In this document: one piece after another, positions 14,391 through 24,915 of the stretch
Layout: every line of letters starts with the position of its first letter
Numbering within the stretch: position 1 is the stretch's first letter
NCBI GenBank assembly: GCA_034359265.1
Contig: CP136891.1
Location: 87,624,001-87,688,000 of the forward strand
Direction: 5' to 3'
Source: Canna indica
Taxonomy: Eukaryota > Streptophyta > Magnoliopsida > Zingiberales > Cannaceae
Length of the DNA stretch: 64,000 nucleotides
The notes under the pieces: generated by a model
The model's database searches: none
Seen by the model: the letters and a program-made list of their open reading frames with translations, nothing else
Told to the model about the DNA's origin: nothing
Program-made: the position numbers and the translations under genes

Positions 14391-14890
14391 TATTATTGGC
14401 CCCGGGTCGGATTAGACCCAACAATGCCCTATATTTTTGAACCCAAATCGAGCCATATCAGACGGCTCCGCTTGGGGGCTCCACCCGGCCGCACTCCTGA
14501 ACATCACTCGAACTAGACTGAATGGCTCCACCCGGCCGCACTCATGAACATGATTCGAACCAAACCGAATGGCTCCACCCGGTCATACAATGACATTCAC
14601 ACCCTTCCTTATCACGAGAGATACGTCATTATAAGCTCGCTATCTCTGGGACCAGCCTCGACCCATTCTGAACAATACTTCCACGAGATTGTCGGGCAGC
14701 GTCATCACCTCTATCTGCAATAAATACAGACACAACATGCCTCAAGTAGAAAAAAGTTCCATTGTTAATTGCCTCCACCTTGGAGACCTACTAACTTGTG
14801 CGTCGGAGTGTCTTTTGCAAGTCTCCCACCGGAGTTGCACCCAACAAAGAGAGACACTGAGCTGGACCAGACCGCTCCGATCCTCATGCA
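14391..14890 (+). mobile_element. LTR fragment, Ty3/gypsy-like
   Basis: This block is clearly richer in GC than its flanks. It carries a TATA-like AATAAATAC at about 14719-14727, followed by GCGTCGGAGTGTCTTTTGCA (14801-14820). That motif is a common feature of the R/U5 part of plant Ty3/gypsy LTRs. The upstream half has short tandem repeats, listed separately. No internal gag-pol follows, so it is a solo or truncated LTR. Boundaries are approximate and no target duplication was found. Confidence 0.6.
14477..14585 (+). repeat. 47-bp tandem repeat, about 2.3 copies, in the LTR fragment
   Basis: Units begin at 14477, 14524 and 14571 with GGCTCCACCCGG and are spaced exactly 47 bp. The third unit is partial. 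Such repeats are common in the U3 part of LTRs. Confidence 0.85.
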
Positions 14891-16237
14891 GGAACAGTTT
14901 GAAAATAAAAAATAAAAATTTAGATCTTCAAACCAAGCATGAGTTGTATGTACGTATAAATCAGTTAAAGTTTACCTCGAGAAATATATGCATCCATAAC
15001 GACAATTAGATTTTTAATTTATTGCGCTCGTATATTCGTGGACTTATTCCCCTCCTTGCATGCTTCATGTGTACCACTTTTAGATTATAAATTGTAATTA
15101 TGAATGTCAATTCGACTTTCGGTTCTCCAAAATTTGTCTTACCTCATTTAGTTCACGTTAAAAAACAATAATGAGATTGAAAATTTAACTCACATTGTGT
15201 CTCATCACGCTCCGCGTAATCTCTTCCCGCCCTTGTTAAATTCCTATCACTTTTATTGATCCTATTACAGTTGTTTACGAACAAATTTGGTTCATATTAT
15301 ACCTAGTATATATATTAGTTACTCGTGACGATTAATGAATATCGAATAATATAGTAGAGATTTCATGGAATAACTTGTGTATATCACAATTTCTTTTGAT
15401 TTAATTTTAATTCATTCTTTCGATGTACGTTACAAATCAATAATACAAGACACATAAACACATACATGCATGATACTCGCGAGAGGAAGTCACAAAAGAA
15501 TTGAATTTAATAGCATAACCGACAAATTTGACTGCGATAATAATGTATGTTTCTCGTGATGTTGACGTGCAAAAAACATTATCTTACAAAGTAAATCATA
15601 AACGGTATGTCGGTCTATCTCAATGGTCTCACCACACACTTGTCACGAGGAAAAATAAAAGAAAATCTCGACTAGCCCTCCAAACTCAACCGTCCTCATT
15701 GTATCTTTTATATAAAAAAATAACCATGAAAACACATATTACTATGAAAATATCGGAATGTTTGTCAATTTTATATAATCATATATTAAAGTAACAAAAT
15801 TCATACTAAAAATGTGACATAGGTGGATTATTCATGCTTTCTTTCTAGGGTTCATGTAAGCATTTCAACAATGAAATAAGTACCATTTTTTTCAGAAAAA
15901 GACACGATAAATGGAAAATATTTAACAAATTGATTTTGTAAGAATAAATATAATTTAGGCACTTAATTAGTAATTGGAATGATTAAATAGTGCAAATTAA
16001 AGCTATCTACTTGTAATAGTCATTGTTTTGTTTACTATTAAATTAAATTCTATTTATGGACAATTTAATATAAATAATATTAATATTTTGTATTTGGAAA
16101 ATAATATGTATTTATAATTAGAAAATAATTATGATGCAATTTGATCAAGAAAGGGTTGAGTCCCTTCCCAGTTCCCACCTACCCCTTCCCACCACCTACC
16201 CACACACCCACTTGCGGACCCCATACGACGTGCCTTC
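14891..16237. other. Intergenic spacer upstream of chorismate mutase
   Basis: AT-rich, no gene recognised. Open frames such as 15528-15794 have no family resemblance. The last 100 bp become pyrimidine-rich and belong to the promoter of the next gene. Confidence 0.55.
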
Positions 16238-16248
16238 CTATTTATAAC
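16238..16248 (+). promoter_or_regulatory. Probable TATA box of the chorismate mutase gene
   Basis: CTATTTATAAC lies about 94 bp before the ATG at 16342. A start site some 30 bp downstream would give a short, CT-rich leader. This is inferred from position and consensus only. Confidence 0.55.
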
Positions 16249-16341
16249 AGCGCATTGCTTCGCTTCTTCCTCGCCGTTTGCTTCACTCTTCCGCCGCCTC
16301 CTCCTCCTCCTCCTAGAAGCCAGTCTCTTCTCCCCTCCCCG

Positions 16342-19300
16342 ATGGAGCTCAGACTCGCGAAACCCTCGCCTCCCTCTCTGAGCGTCCCTCGGGCTCGCAG
16401 TTCCTCTTCGGTCGGCCTCGCCTTCTTCAATAGGTCCGGGCAGAGGCTCCGATTTCGGTCTCCTCTCTCCGTGTCGACCAGGGCTGAAAAGATATATTCG
16501 TTCAAAATCCGCGCTATTTCTCCTTCCAGGTACGGCGAAGTTCGTCACCTTTTCTTAAATTCCGTCTTTTTCGCCTTCGCTTTAGGTCAAAGTTTGTGTG
16601 CCTTTCGGGGTGAAGCTTGAGCATTCGCCGATCTTCGGGAACTTGGATCTCATTTAGTGCTTCGGGTGGAAACTGCTTTCCTATTCTCTGTTTGTTTGAT
16701 GTCATTTAGGTTCACCCGAGCCCTTTCTTCTGGTTTGGAGACATCGTGAGGTTATTGTGCAGCTCCGTCATGCCCTTTCGGAATATTATGAATTTATAGA
16801 TTTTCATTAGGTTATTATAATAGAATTTCTACTGGAACCTTGGCGAGGGTATTGATTGGGTCAAGGAACTTTACCATGAAAATCATACCTGTCATCATTT
16901 TCTCGTCTTTGTTTATGAATCTCTCTAATCTGCTGACCAATTGTTAAGATCTATGCTTCCCTGCTTATTCGGGACTATAGTATTAATTCTTCACGAAAGC
17001 ATTGCAAATTAAGGAAATAGAGGATTCGCTATAATCAATGCTGTTGACATTTCTGGTTTTCTGTGAAACTGATGCAACAATGCACTAATGCAGTTAGAAT
17101 CAAAATCAATCTTCTTTATTTAGAAAGAATTATATACCTTAATATATGCTGAGTTGTTCCATTAATAGAAAAGATTCTACAATACTCTGAAATATTTTAC
17201 AGGAACTTGGTTGTTATTACTCACATTATGTGCTAGATACCAGTCATCAATTTACTTGTATAGTGTTTATTGTTGTACATTCATGCATGCCAACTTGCCA
17301 AGTTCTCTTTATCTTTCTTGTTTTAGAAAGATCAATTCATGATGAACAACCGACCTCCTTAAATTTCATATATGCTGAGTTGTTCCATTAATAGAAAAGA
17401 TTCTACAATACTCTGAAATATTTTACAGGAACTTGGTTGTTATTACTCACATTATGTGCTAGATACCAGTCATCAATTTACTTGTATAGTGTTTATTGTT
17501 GTACATTCATGCATGCCAACTTGCCAAGTTCTCTTTATCCTTCTTGTTTTAGAAAGATCAACTCATGAAGAATAACTGACATCCTTAAATTTCATTTTTG
17601 TAGTGTGGAGAGAGAAAGGGTAGATCAGAGTGAGATCTTGACCTTGGACAGCATTCGTCATTCTCTAATCAGACAAGAGGATACCATTATATTCAACCTT
17701 TTAGAGAGGGCACAGTTCTCTTACAATGCTGATGCATATGATAAAAATGCATTCTACATGGATGGGTTCCATGGCTCCTTGGTTGAATTCATGGTTAGGG
17801 AAACTGAAAAGCTGCATGCACAGGTAAGCTTCACCTTAATGAATGTTCAGACTTCAGAGTAGTCAATTCCCTTTTGACATATTTATCACTTTGGAATATA
17901 GGTTGGTAGGTACAAAAGTCCAGATGAGCATCCTTTCTTTCAAGATGCTTTGCCTGAGCCCATGTTGCCACCTATAAGATATCCAAAGGTACATACATAT
18001 CACATTAATATTTATTCAGCAACTAATTCTCAGTTGTGACCTTGGGCCTTCTTTTGGCTCTTCCATTATTCTATATTTTGTGATTTAGTTTCATGGTGAA
18101 ACTAGTCTGTTGTTGGGTTTGCATTAAAACTTTTGTGGTATTCTGGTATTTATTTATTGAATTGATTATAAGTTGAGGGATGATGTTTATTTCATGCAAA
18201 AATGCTCACACAGTTGTTTTAACTTTGCAACCTTTTTAATTGATGTAGGTTCTACATCCAATTTCGGTTTCCATCAATATAAACAAGAAGATATGGGAAA
18301 TGTATTTCCATAGTCTACTGCCAAAATTGGTTGAACAAGGAAGTGATGGTAATTGTGGCTCTAGTGCTGTTTGTGATACAATTTGCTTACAGGTATGCTT
18401 GTTATGGATTTAAATAAATCACATTTAAGGCAATTTAAGTTTCCTAAGTAAAATCAAGCAAAAAACATCATGGTTTCAGAGTCAAATTATTGTCTATGGG
18501 TAGAGTTTATGGAAGGTCGAAATTGAGTTAACATAGAGTAAGGTGATTCATGTTCAATCATTTACTTCACTCCATATTCACTCATTCATTGTCATATTTA
18601 CTCATTTCTTATTCATATGCACTCACTTTGGCCTTGTGTTCAATCCCTTCATAATCCCCTCTATGAAGAGGAGGGGGTTAATATAAGTTTTGTTCCCCCA
18701 AATACTAATTTTTACAACTGCAAAGACCCTTTGTAAATATCATTATATTTCAATATAGTTCTACTTGCAGAAATTTTAGAAATGGATATGGCTCTTTAGA
18801 ATGAGGGTACTTAGAAATATGTTCATCTATTGGTTCTCTGCGAATGCAACTTGATAGTTTTTGTCTCGCGGTCTTCCTTTCCTGAGCTTTGGTTGATTTC
18901 TGTATGCAGGCTCTCTCAAAAAGAATCCATTATGGTAAGTTTGTTGCCGAGGCAAAATTTCTAGCAGCTCCAGATATTTATGAGCCTGCCATAAAGGCAC
19001 AAGTATGTCCATATATATCCTGTGAATTCACTACCTTAATCTAGTTGATGTAATGTGTTCTGTGACGTAATCTTGTTTCCTTTTCTCTTTCAAACTTGTG
19101 GTTTTCAGGACGGTGATCAACTGATGACTCTTCTTACATATGAATCAGTAGAAACTGTAGTTACACAGAGGGTAGAGGCAAAGGCCAAAATATTTGGGCA
19201 AGAGGTAACTGTTGGTGACGTGGATTCAGCTCCCATCGTATACAAAATAAAACCTAGTTTAGTCGCTGAGCTATACGTAAAGTGGATCATGCCATTGACA

Positions 19301-19342
19301 AAGGATGTGCAAGTACAGTACCTGCTCCGTAGGCTGGACTAG
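16342..19342 (+). CDS. CM1: Chorismate mutase, plastid-targeted, six exons, 321 aa
   Basis: The enzyme converts chorismate to prephenate, the first step toward Phe and Tyr. Exons are 16342-16529, 17604-17823, 17902-17988, 18249-18392, 18910-19002 and 19109-19342; all introns are GT-AG and phases agree. The mature part starts near residue 64 and carries LTLDSIRHSLIRQED (Arg81, Arg86), KSPDEHPFF, SKRIHYGKFVAEAKF (Arg218 and Lys229 align with the yeast catalytic Arg157 and Lys168) and the terminal PLTKDVQVQYLLRRLD. This is the eukaryotic AroQ fold with its regulatory domain. Residues 1 to about 62 are rich in Ser and Arg and poor in acidic residues, like a chloroplast transit peptide, so it resembles the plastid, Trp-activated CM1 type rather than the cytosolic CM2 type. 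CM3 is an alternative name I cannot exclude. Allosteric behaviour is family knowledge, not shown here. Confidence 0.93.
17142..17593 (+). repeat. 226-bp tandem duplication in intron 1 of chorismate mutase
   Basis: Copy 1 is 17142-17367 and copy 2 is 17368-17593, head to tail with only a handful of differences, most near the end of the unit. Copy 2 ends 8 bases before the AG that starts exon 2. Copy 1 therefore duplicates the branch-point region but not the acceptor itself. Confidence 0.93.
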
Positions 19343-19827
19343 AATTTTATGTTCTTAGATTATAGCAGTCAAGAATAAATTACCTTAAATGCGGCTTGAA
19401 AGCAGGACTTCTGTAGATTGGAATGGCCATTTAATTTTTTTGAAAGAAAATGTTCTATGTAAGATATTTGATCAAGATTAATAGAGGTAAAGTTTTCAAG
19501 TTATATCAAAATGTTGCTATCTTTTCCTGTTCATTTGTTTTCTCTGACTCTGCTTTTACTCTGTTTGGCCTTGCTATGCTAGTGCTAATTTGCGTTAAAT
19601 TGATTTGCATTAATGAGAACTACAGGGTTTGATTATGGAAATAACATGATCCTCTGTCCACATCTAGAGAGAATGAATCACAACTAAATGATAAAATAGA
19701 ATGAGTTGCTTTGACTGTTAATAACATCAATGTACTGATACCTATCAAACAGAATAGACCAACAAGATGGTATGAAAAGGCCACTACTTTCTTGTGGTGA
19801 AAGACTCCATGAAAGATGAAAACCCAT
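19343..19827. other. Shared 3' space between two convergent genes
   Basis: Holds the 3' ends of the plus-strand chorismate mutase and the minus-strand RING gene. AAGAATAAATTACC near 19371 may be the mutase poly(A) signal. No other feature is seen. Confidence 0.45.
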
Positions 19828-20625
19828 TCATGAGGTGATCTCCCTTACAAGCCATTCCAGACTAGGGTAAGCAAAGTACAATAGCAAGAAGGAAGGCAAG
19901 GCAAACAAAATGGTCACAAGAATGTACAGCACCAAGATGGCAACACTAGCTGGTAATGCATAGAATATGTAGAAAAGGAAGATGGCAACCAATGGCAACT
20001 TTGCAGTAATGTTAGCGACGAAGGCTAGTGATTCTTGCATACATGACCCAACAATGCCCACATTAAGGATTGCACTCCGATCCTCAACGTTGGAATCTGA
20101 ATTATCTGAATGCAGATTACGCCGAGGAGTTCTTATATTTTGATGATGGCAGTAATCGCCACGCTCCAACAACAAGCATTGGTTTGAGACTGAAACAGAT
20201 TGGCTGTCTGCAGGATACCATTTGGTATGGCAACTGTTCATGCTCTCAACCATCCAGAGTAAGAAAAAATTCTTGCGAGGTAACTTCAATTGGCCTTTGT
20301 AAACCAGCCGAAACGACAAGAATTGGCACCATGGGCACGAAATGAAGAGGGGCAATTGGACCGTCACAGTTCTATATTTCACAACAGCCCACTGAAGTCC
20401 TAGAACACAGTTCTTGCAGAGTGTGTGGCCACACCATAACACATATGGCACATTTTCCACAATGTTGAAGGATTCCCAGCAAACTGGGCATTCCAGCCCT
20501 TCTTCCCTGCTAGCACATGGGGAGGCATCTTCATCAGAAAAATCAAGATTAGCGTGGGCAGGCTTCAACAAGTTGCGTCTAAGTCCGGAGTTTCCAGCAA
20601 TAGCATGTGAAGCAAAATTCCACAT
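19828..20625 (-). CDS. RING-HC finger protein with C-terminal membrane segments, 265 aa
   Basis: One coding exon. I start at the ATG at 20623-20625 (MWNFASHAIAG), which matches the usual start of this plant RING family. The frame is open further upstream, but a TTTTCAG acceptor near 20716 suggests that part is 5'UTR. The RING reads C46-x2-C49, C65-x-H67-x2-C70-x2-C73 and C97-x2-C100 (GLECPVCWESF, LWCGHTLCKNC, ISCPWC), a C3HC4 arrangement. The segment after it, KLPRKNFFLLWMVESMN, is typical of the family. The last 60 residues are very hydrophobic and probably form two membrane segments, ending in a short cytosolic tail. By family it should be a membrane-bound E3 ubiquitin ligase. The target is unknown. 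It lies tail to tail with chorismate mutase. Confidence 0.85.
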   Translation of the reverse strand: MWNFASHAIAGNSGLRRNLLKPAHANLDFSDEDASPCASREEGLECPVCWESFNIVENVPYVLWCGHTLCKNCVLGLQWAVVKYRTVTVQLPLFISCPWCQFLSFRLVYKGQLKLPRKNFFLLWMVESMNSCHTKWYPADSQSVSVSNQCLLLERGDYCHHQNIRTPRRNLHSDNSDSNVEDRSAILNVGIVGSCMQESLAFVANITAKLPLVAIFLFYIFYALPASVAILVLYILVTILFALPSFLLLYFAYPSLEWLVREITS

Positions 20626-22150
20626 CCTTACAGTGCTGGCAGAAGAAACAACATGAAGACAGCAGTTTTGGTGGTAAACTGGGAAAGATGCCGAAACTGT
20701 TTCGCAGCAAAGCAACTGAAAATTAAAGCCCAAATGTCTATAAGGATCATAAATTCCAGAACACACAAGTTACAATTTGTTATACTTTTCTATCAGTATG
20801 CAACAGGAAAACAAACTTGGACACGAAAATGAGGTCATAGCTCCTTATTGGCTAAGAAGGATTGGCTAACAAGAGAAGCATAACAATAAGTAGCACTACA
20901 AGAACAAAGAAAAAATGCCATACCTGATTCAAGTTTCCAAATACAAGGATACTAAATTTCATTCATCAATAGAACCATATATAAAGGATTATTCTGTCCT
21001 ACTATGCCACCTTAATACAACATTTGTATGAAAAGATTTGAATCTTAAGGAACAAACTAATATCCAAGAAAGGTCCAGAATTACTGCTGGTCTTGATTCA
21101 GAATTCAATTCAATCGAAGTATTCCTTCTTGACATGGTGAATTTCACCATAATACGGTCACTCAGAACCATAAAAAGTTCATGATTAAATCATGTCATGA
21201 AAGCTTATGAGTATGAATGTTCTTATATACACTAACTGGTTCCACCCTAAATAAAAGATGCACAATATTGTCTTTAATTTGGTTAATCCTAATTAAAACC
21301 TATTCATGGACAAATATAATACCTCATAAACACCACAACCTACCACACGAATATAATTAATGAACAAGTTTTCATCAAACATAAGAAGTGGTGGCAAGCC
21401 ATATGAATCAGACATTATGTAGATTCTCATATGCAATTCTAAAGTCCAAAGCCATCAAAAGAAAAACAAGCTACAGAATTTTCCAGAACAACTTGCTCCA
21501 ATTGCTGGTATTCCAATCATATTTAAATGGAAAAGAAATAAACAGCATTGTTCGATCCTTAAAACCACATTTCATGGAAATATCTTTACGCGATCCATAT
21601 AAGAGGCCATGAAATTAATACGCCCAGCCAAAAATTTAGGAGGATTACCCACATTTATTACACGAAGCATAGGGTAAATTATCGTTTCCGAAAAGAAAGA
21701 AAAAAACTCCTTTTTTACGCCTTCAAACAAGGGAATTAATCGCGTACATACTTGAACTAAATCCATTCTTACCGATCAAAGATGGAACAACGAACAAACA
21801 GCGAAGGAAGAGGAAGAGGAAGAGAAGAAGCCCTCTTCTCCTCCTTTCTCTTCCCCGCCTTCCCCTTTTTCCAATCTTCTGGGTGGGCAAATACGAATAC
21901 AAATCGAACCTTATATAAATAGTTTATAACGTCTGAGAAACATTCGTAAACCCGATATGACCGATTTGAATTAATTCTTATCGCCTTTTGTAACGGAAAC
22001 ATCTGATAATAACCGATTTAAGAATCAAGAGATCCAGAGCGTCCGTTATATGATCGACCGTCTACGGCCATCAGGGGCAAGAACAAATAGTTCTTTTGGC
22101 GGCCCATAAATTACCCAGACAAAGAACGAGGATTCGTTAATTGATCGGCA
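20626..22150 (-). promoter_or_regulatory. 5'UTR, leader intron and promoter region of the RING gene
   Basis: On the minus strand an acceptor TTTTCAG lies near 20716, so 20626-20715 is likely 5'UTR. The first exon is probably in the pyrimidine-rich tract near 21770-21870, which is GA- and CT-rich. Upstream, toward 22150, is the likely promoter. No TATA box stands out. The exact donor was not fixed. Confidence 0.4.
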
Positions 22151-22159
22151 GGTTTATTT

Positions 22160-22587
22160 GGGTTAAGAATAATTTTTACTCTCGAGTTACTAAAAATAAG
22201 ATAAAAATAATTTTAAATTTTTTTTGATTAATTTTTACCCTTAAGTAAACGAAAATAGTATTCTCGAACTATTAGAAATGAGTAAAAATACTCATAAATT
22301 TATTTTTTAATATATTTTTTATTCATAGACAAACGAAAATAATTAAAAAATTTCAGTATTTTTACTTATGTCTAAAGTTAGAAAAAAAAATCTTTAGATA
22401 TAGATAAAAATATTAGTATTTTTCAATTATTTTCGTTTATCTATGGGTAAAAAATTTATCAAAAAATAAGTTTAAAAATATTTTTACTCATTTTTAATAG
22501 TTCGAATATATTTTTCAATTATTTTTATTTATTTAAGAGTAAAAAATCAATTAAAGAAGAGTTTAGGATAAAAATCACCCTTAACCC
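22160..22587. mobile_element. Mutator-type MITE with long inverted repeats, copy 1
   Basis: The 428-bp unit starts GGGTTAAGAATAATTTTTAC and ends in the inverse of GGGTTAAGGGTGATTTTTAT. The two halves are reverse complements over most of their length, each with ACGAAAATA and AACTATTAGAAATGAG-like segments. Flanks 22151-22159 (GGTTTATTT) and 22588-22596 (GATCTATTT) match at 7 of 9 positions, an aged 9-bp target duplication. There is no coding capacity. The second copy at 45388-45854 has a perfect 9-bp duplication. Confidence 0.8.
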
Positions 22588-22596
22588 GATCTATTT

Positions 22597-23127
22597 TTGG
22601 GTTTATTACTTTTGTTGTTGAGAAATGCACATTTTATTCTTTGTTGGGCTCCGTAAGTAATCTTTAAAATCTTAAATCATAATAAATCAAATTTTTATTT
22701 ACCGTTAGAGATTAAAAATTCATTATTTCACAAAATAAATTCATTAGTAGCGTCTACTTTATGTTCGCTATTGATTAAAAAATTACTTTAATATTGACAC
22801 ATATAATCTCGTGAATTTTATATGCAAGTTTTGTTTTAAAATAAATAAATAAAATTTATTTTCTATTTTACAATAGAGGTTCACCCTACCAAATTAGGTT
22901 TGCTCATAATAACAAAATTTTCTCTCTTAATAAATATGTACATTAACTTCGCTTTAATGCACATTAGATCCACTCTTTCACAACTCATGTTCATTCTCAT
23001 GTGCATTAGGTTCACCTTCGTAGAAAATCTTGTAGAATCACTATATTCCTCATGCACCCTTAATTTTGTTTTAGAAATGAAAAATAAATAATACATGCTA
23101 TTTACATATTAATCACATTTAATAATA
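22597..23127. other. Intergenic spacer between transposons
   Basis: AT-rich, no gene recognised. Near 22930-23040 several short ATGCACATTAG-like units recur, but not as a clean array. Confidence 0.5.
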
Positions 23128-23135
23128 TTATTCTT

Positions 23136-23512
23136 AGACCCGACAATTCATGCTGAACCGGGCACCAATTCAACCATGGAATCACCGGCTTGGAACGACA
23201 TGAAAAAACAACAGACCGGCATGGCCCGGCCTGTTAGTCCGATAACACGAAAAAAGAAGAAGAAATAAATGGATTGAACTAATTTATTGGACCAATTCGG
23301 CCCGATAGCCCGATAACTAACGAGTTTTAAACTTATTAATATCTGACCCTAATATTGTTATCGGCTATCGTGCTAGGCTGGCCTGATAGCACTTGGTCCA
23401 GCCCAATACGTTAAGGGTTCAAGTCATATCGAGCCAACCCGATAACGGTCCGAACACAATAAACATCAACCTGAACCCGATTTTGTCGGGTCGAGCCAAA
23501 AATTGTCGAGTC
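23136..23512. mobile_element. Non-autonomous hAT-like element, 377 bp
   Basis: An 8-bp direct repeat TTATTCTT (23128-23135 and 23513-23520) flanks the element. Its ends are near-inverted: AGACCCGACAATT on the left and the inverse of GACTCGACAATT on the right. The inside is rich in CCCGATA and GGCCCGGCC-like units. An 8-bp duplication is the hAT hallmark. It has no transposase and would have been moved by another element. Confidence 0.6.
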
Positions 23513-23520
23513 TTATTCTT

Positions 23521-24024
23521 TATAGTTTATTGAGATTTTTAACATTTTAAAGTTCATTTATATTAATACTTTATAATTATCAAAAATAATAACATAATTT
23601 TGGACATTTTTATCCATAATTAACATTTTTGAATTCACATAATTAATTTTCCCGTGTATATATATATATCTATCTCGTGGGGTTTAAATCTGCCGACATG
23701 TTGTAAGGATTCGGTGCCATTATAATCAAAATCTTTTTTGATCTGAAACAATCTTTGAATTAAATGGCCCATTAATTTTCAATCTAATCGATTCAACCAC
23801 TTTACTAATATATATAATATGGTAAATAAAATCAAATTTTCATCTGATTTAATTATATATTTGACATGGTTTTAATTATTTTTCTGACCAAATATATTAA
23901 CTCTTGAATTTGTTTCTTTTATTCAGATTTGAGATTCCTCCATATTATTTAAAATTAACATGGTAAAAAAAAACCCAATCTTTTTTCTAATTTTAAACTA
24001 TATACCAATATTTTCTTATCTAAA

Positions 24025-24068
<44 letters not shown>

Positions 24069-24418
24069 TGGAGTATTAAATATTCATTAAATTTATTGAA
24101 CAAGTGGGTGAAATCATTTAGAGAGCCTCCAACAATTTTGAGGACTTAATTAAACATTCATTTAAAGTAATTGAATATATCCACAAGCCATCATACTCCT
24201 CACTGTGTCCTAATTAATTAAAACAATAATCTAATCCACAGCATGATCGAGGGTGAATCCATTGAACACCATCATCACCCTATATATTTGTCATCAAAAC
24301 TAACTATCCATGCCTTCTTAATTTTGCAATCATCATCAATGAGGATTATTTTGTTTTAGCTTTATGGAGTATATACTTTATATATGTATACTAGTTTTGC
24401 AACATTTAACTACTAAAA
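23521..24418. other. AT-rich intergenic spacer
   Basis: No gene seen. Contains the (TA)17 run at 24031-24064, listed separately. Otherwise low-complexity AT-rich DNA. Confidence 0.55.
24031..24064. repeat. (AT)17 microsatellite
   Basis: Uninterrupted AT dinucleotides. Confidence 0.95.
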
Positions 24419-24419
24419 A

Positions 24420-24915
24420 GGAGTCGAAGGTTAGACACCCGAGTATGTTTTCAATAGGTTTTGAGTGTGATCCTTAGTTATAACTAAGGGTGAGTTTGGG
24501 CCGAGATGAATCGAGATGTGATATGTCTCGATTTTATTTCGATTTTGAGTCGGGACACAAATATGCATCTCGGCCTCGAATATGAAGCATCCCGATATTA
24601 TCTCGTCCCGAATTTTTTGGGACCGGATCAGGATGTCCCGAATTTATTAATATTTATTTTTCTACAAAATAAAAATAATATCTCCATTAAATAATTAATA
24701 GTGCATTGTATTACGTCGTTTCAAAAAATTAATATTACTTATATCATAAATTGGGCGAGCCGGGCCGGGAAAATCCCGATTTTTTCTGAATTTTCGGGTC
24801 AGGTCGTTCCGACCCGTGCTCAACCCTGGTTATAACACTTTGTGCGTTTAATTTCGCATATACTCGCAAATGTGTACTGTGCGTATAATTTCATTCTAAG
24901 TGCGTCTTATAATGG
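24420..24915 (+). mobile_element. SINE-like repeat, interrupted by a hAT element
   Basis: The two parts, 24420-24484 and 24837 to about 24915, align as one unit with the repeat at 50034-50212. Shared stretches include GTATGTT..CAATAG, a box-B-like GTGTGATCC / GTGTTCGGTCC, and TGTGCGTATA followed by TTTCAT. A tRNA-like internal promoter would make it a SINE, but box A is weak and the ends are not defined. Confidence 0.4.
24485..24828. mobile_element. Non-autonomous hAT element, 344 bp, with perfect 8-bp target duplication
   Basis: GTTATAAC occurs at 24477-24484 and 24829-24836. The element begins TAAGGGTGAG and ends as the inverse of CAGGGTTGAG, a typical hAT terminal repeat. The interior has CTCGGCC, TCCCGA and GGTCAGGTC-like repeats and no transposase. 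It lies inside the SINE-like repeat and so inserted later. Confidence 0.8.

Noticed and set aside
16129..16620. Overlapping frames on both strands at the chorismate mutase first exon
   Set aside because: Only the frame from 16342 matches a transit peptide that splices into the mutase. The others are GC-rich shadows.
20626..20766. N-terminal extension of the RING protein to 20766
   Set aside because: A splice acceptor lies inside it and the family starts at MWNFAS, so it is more likely 5'UTR.
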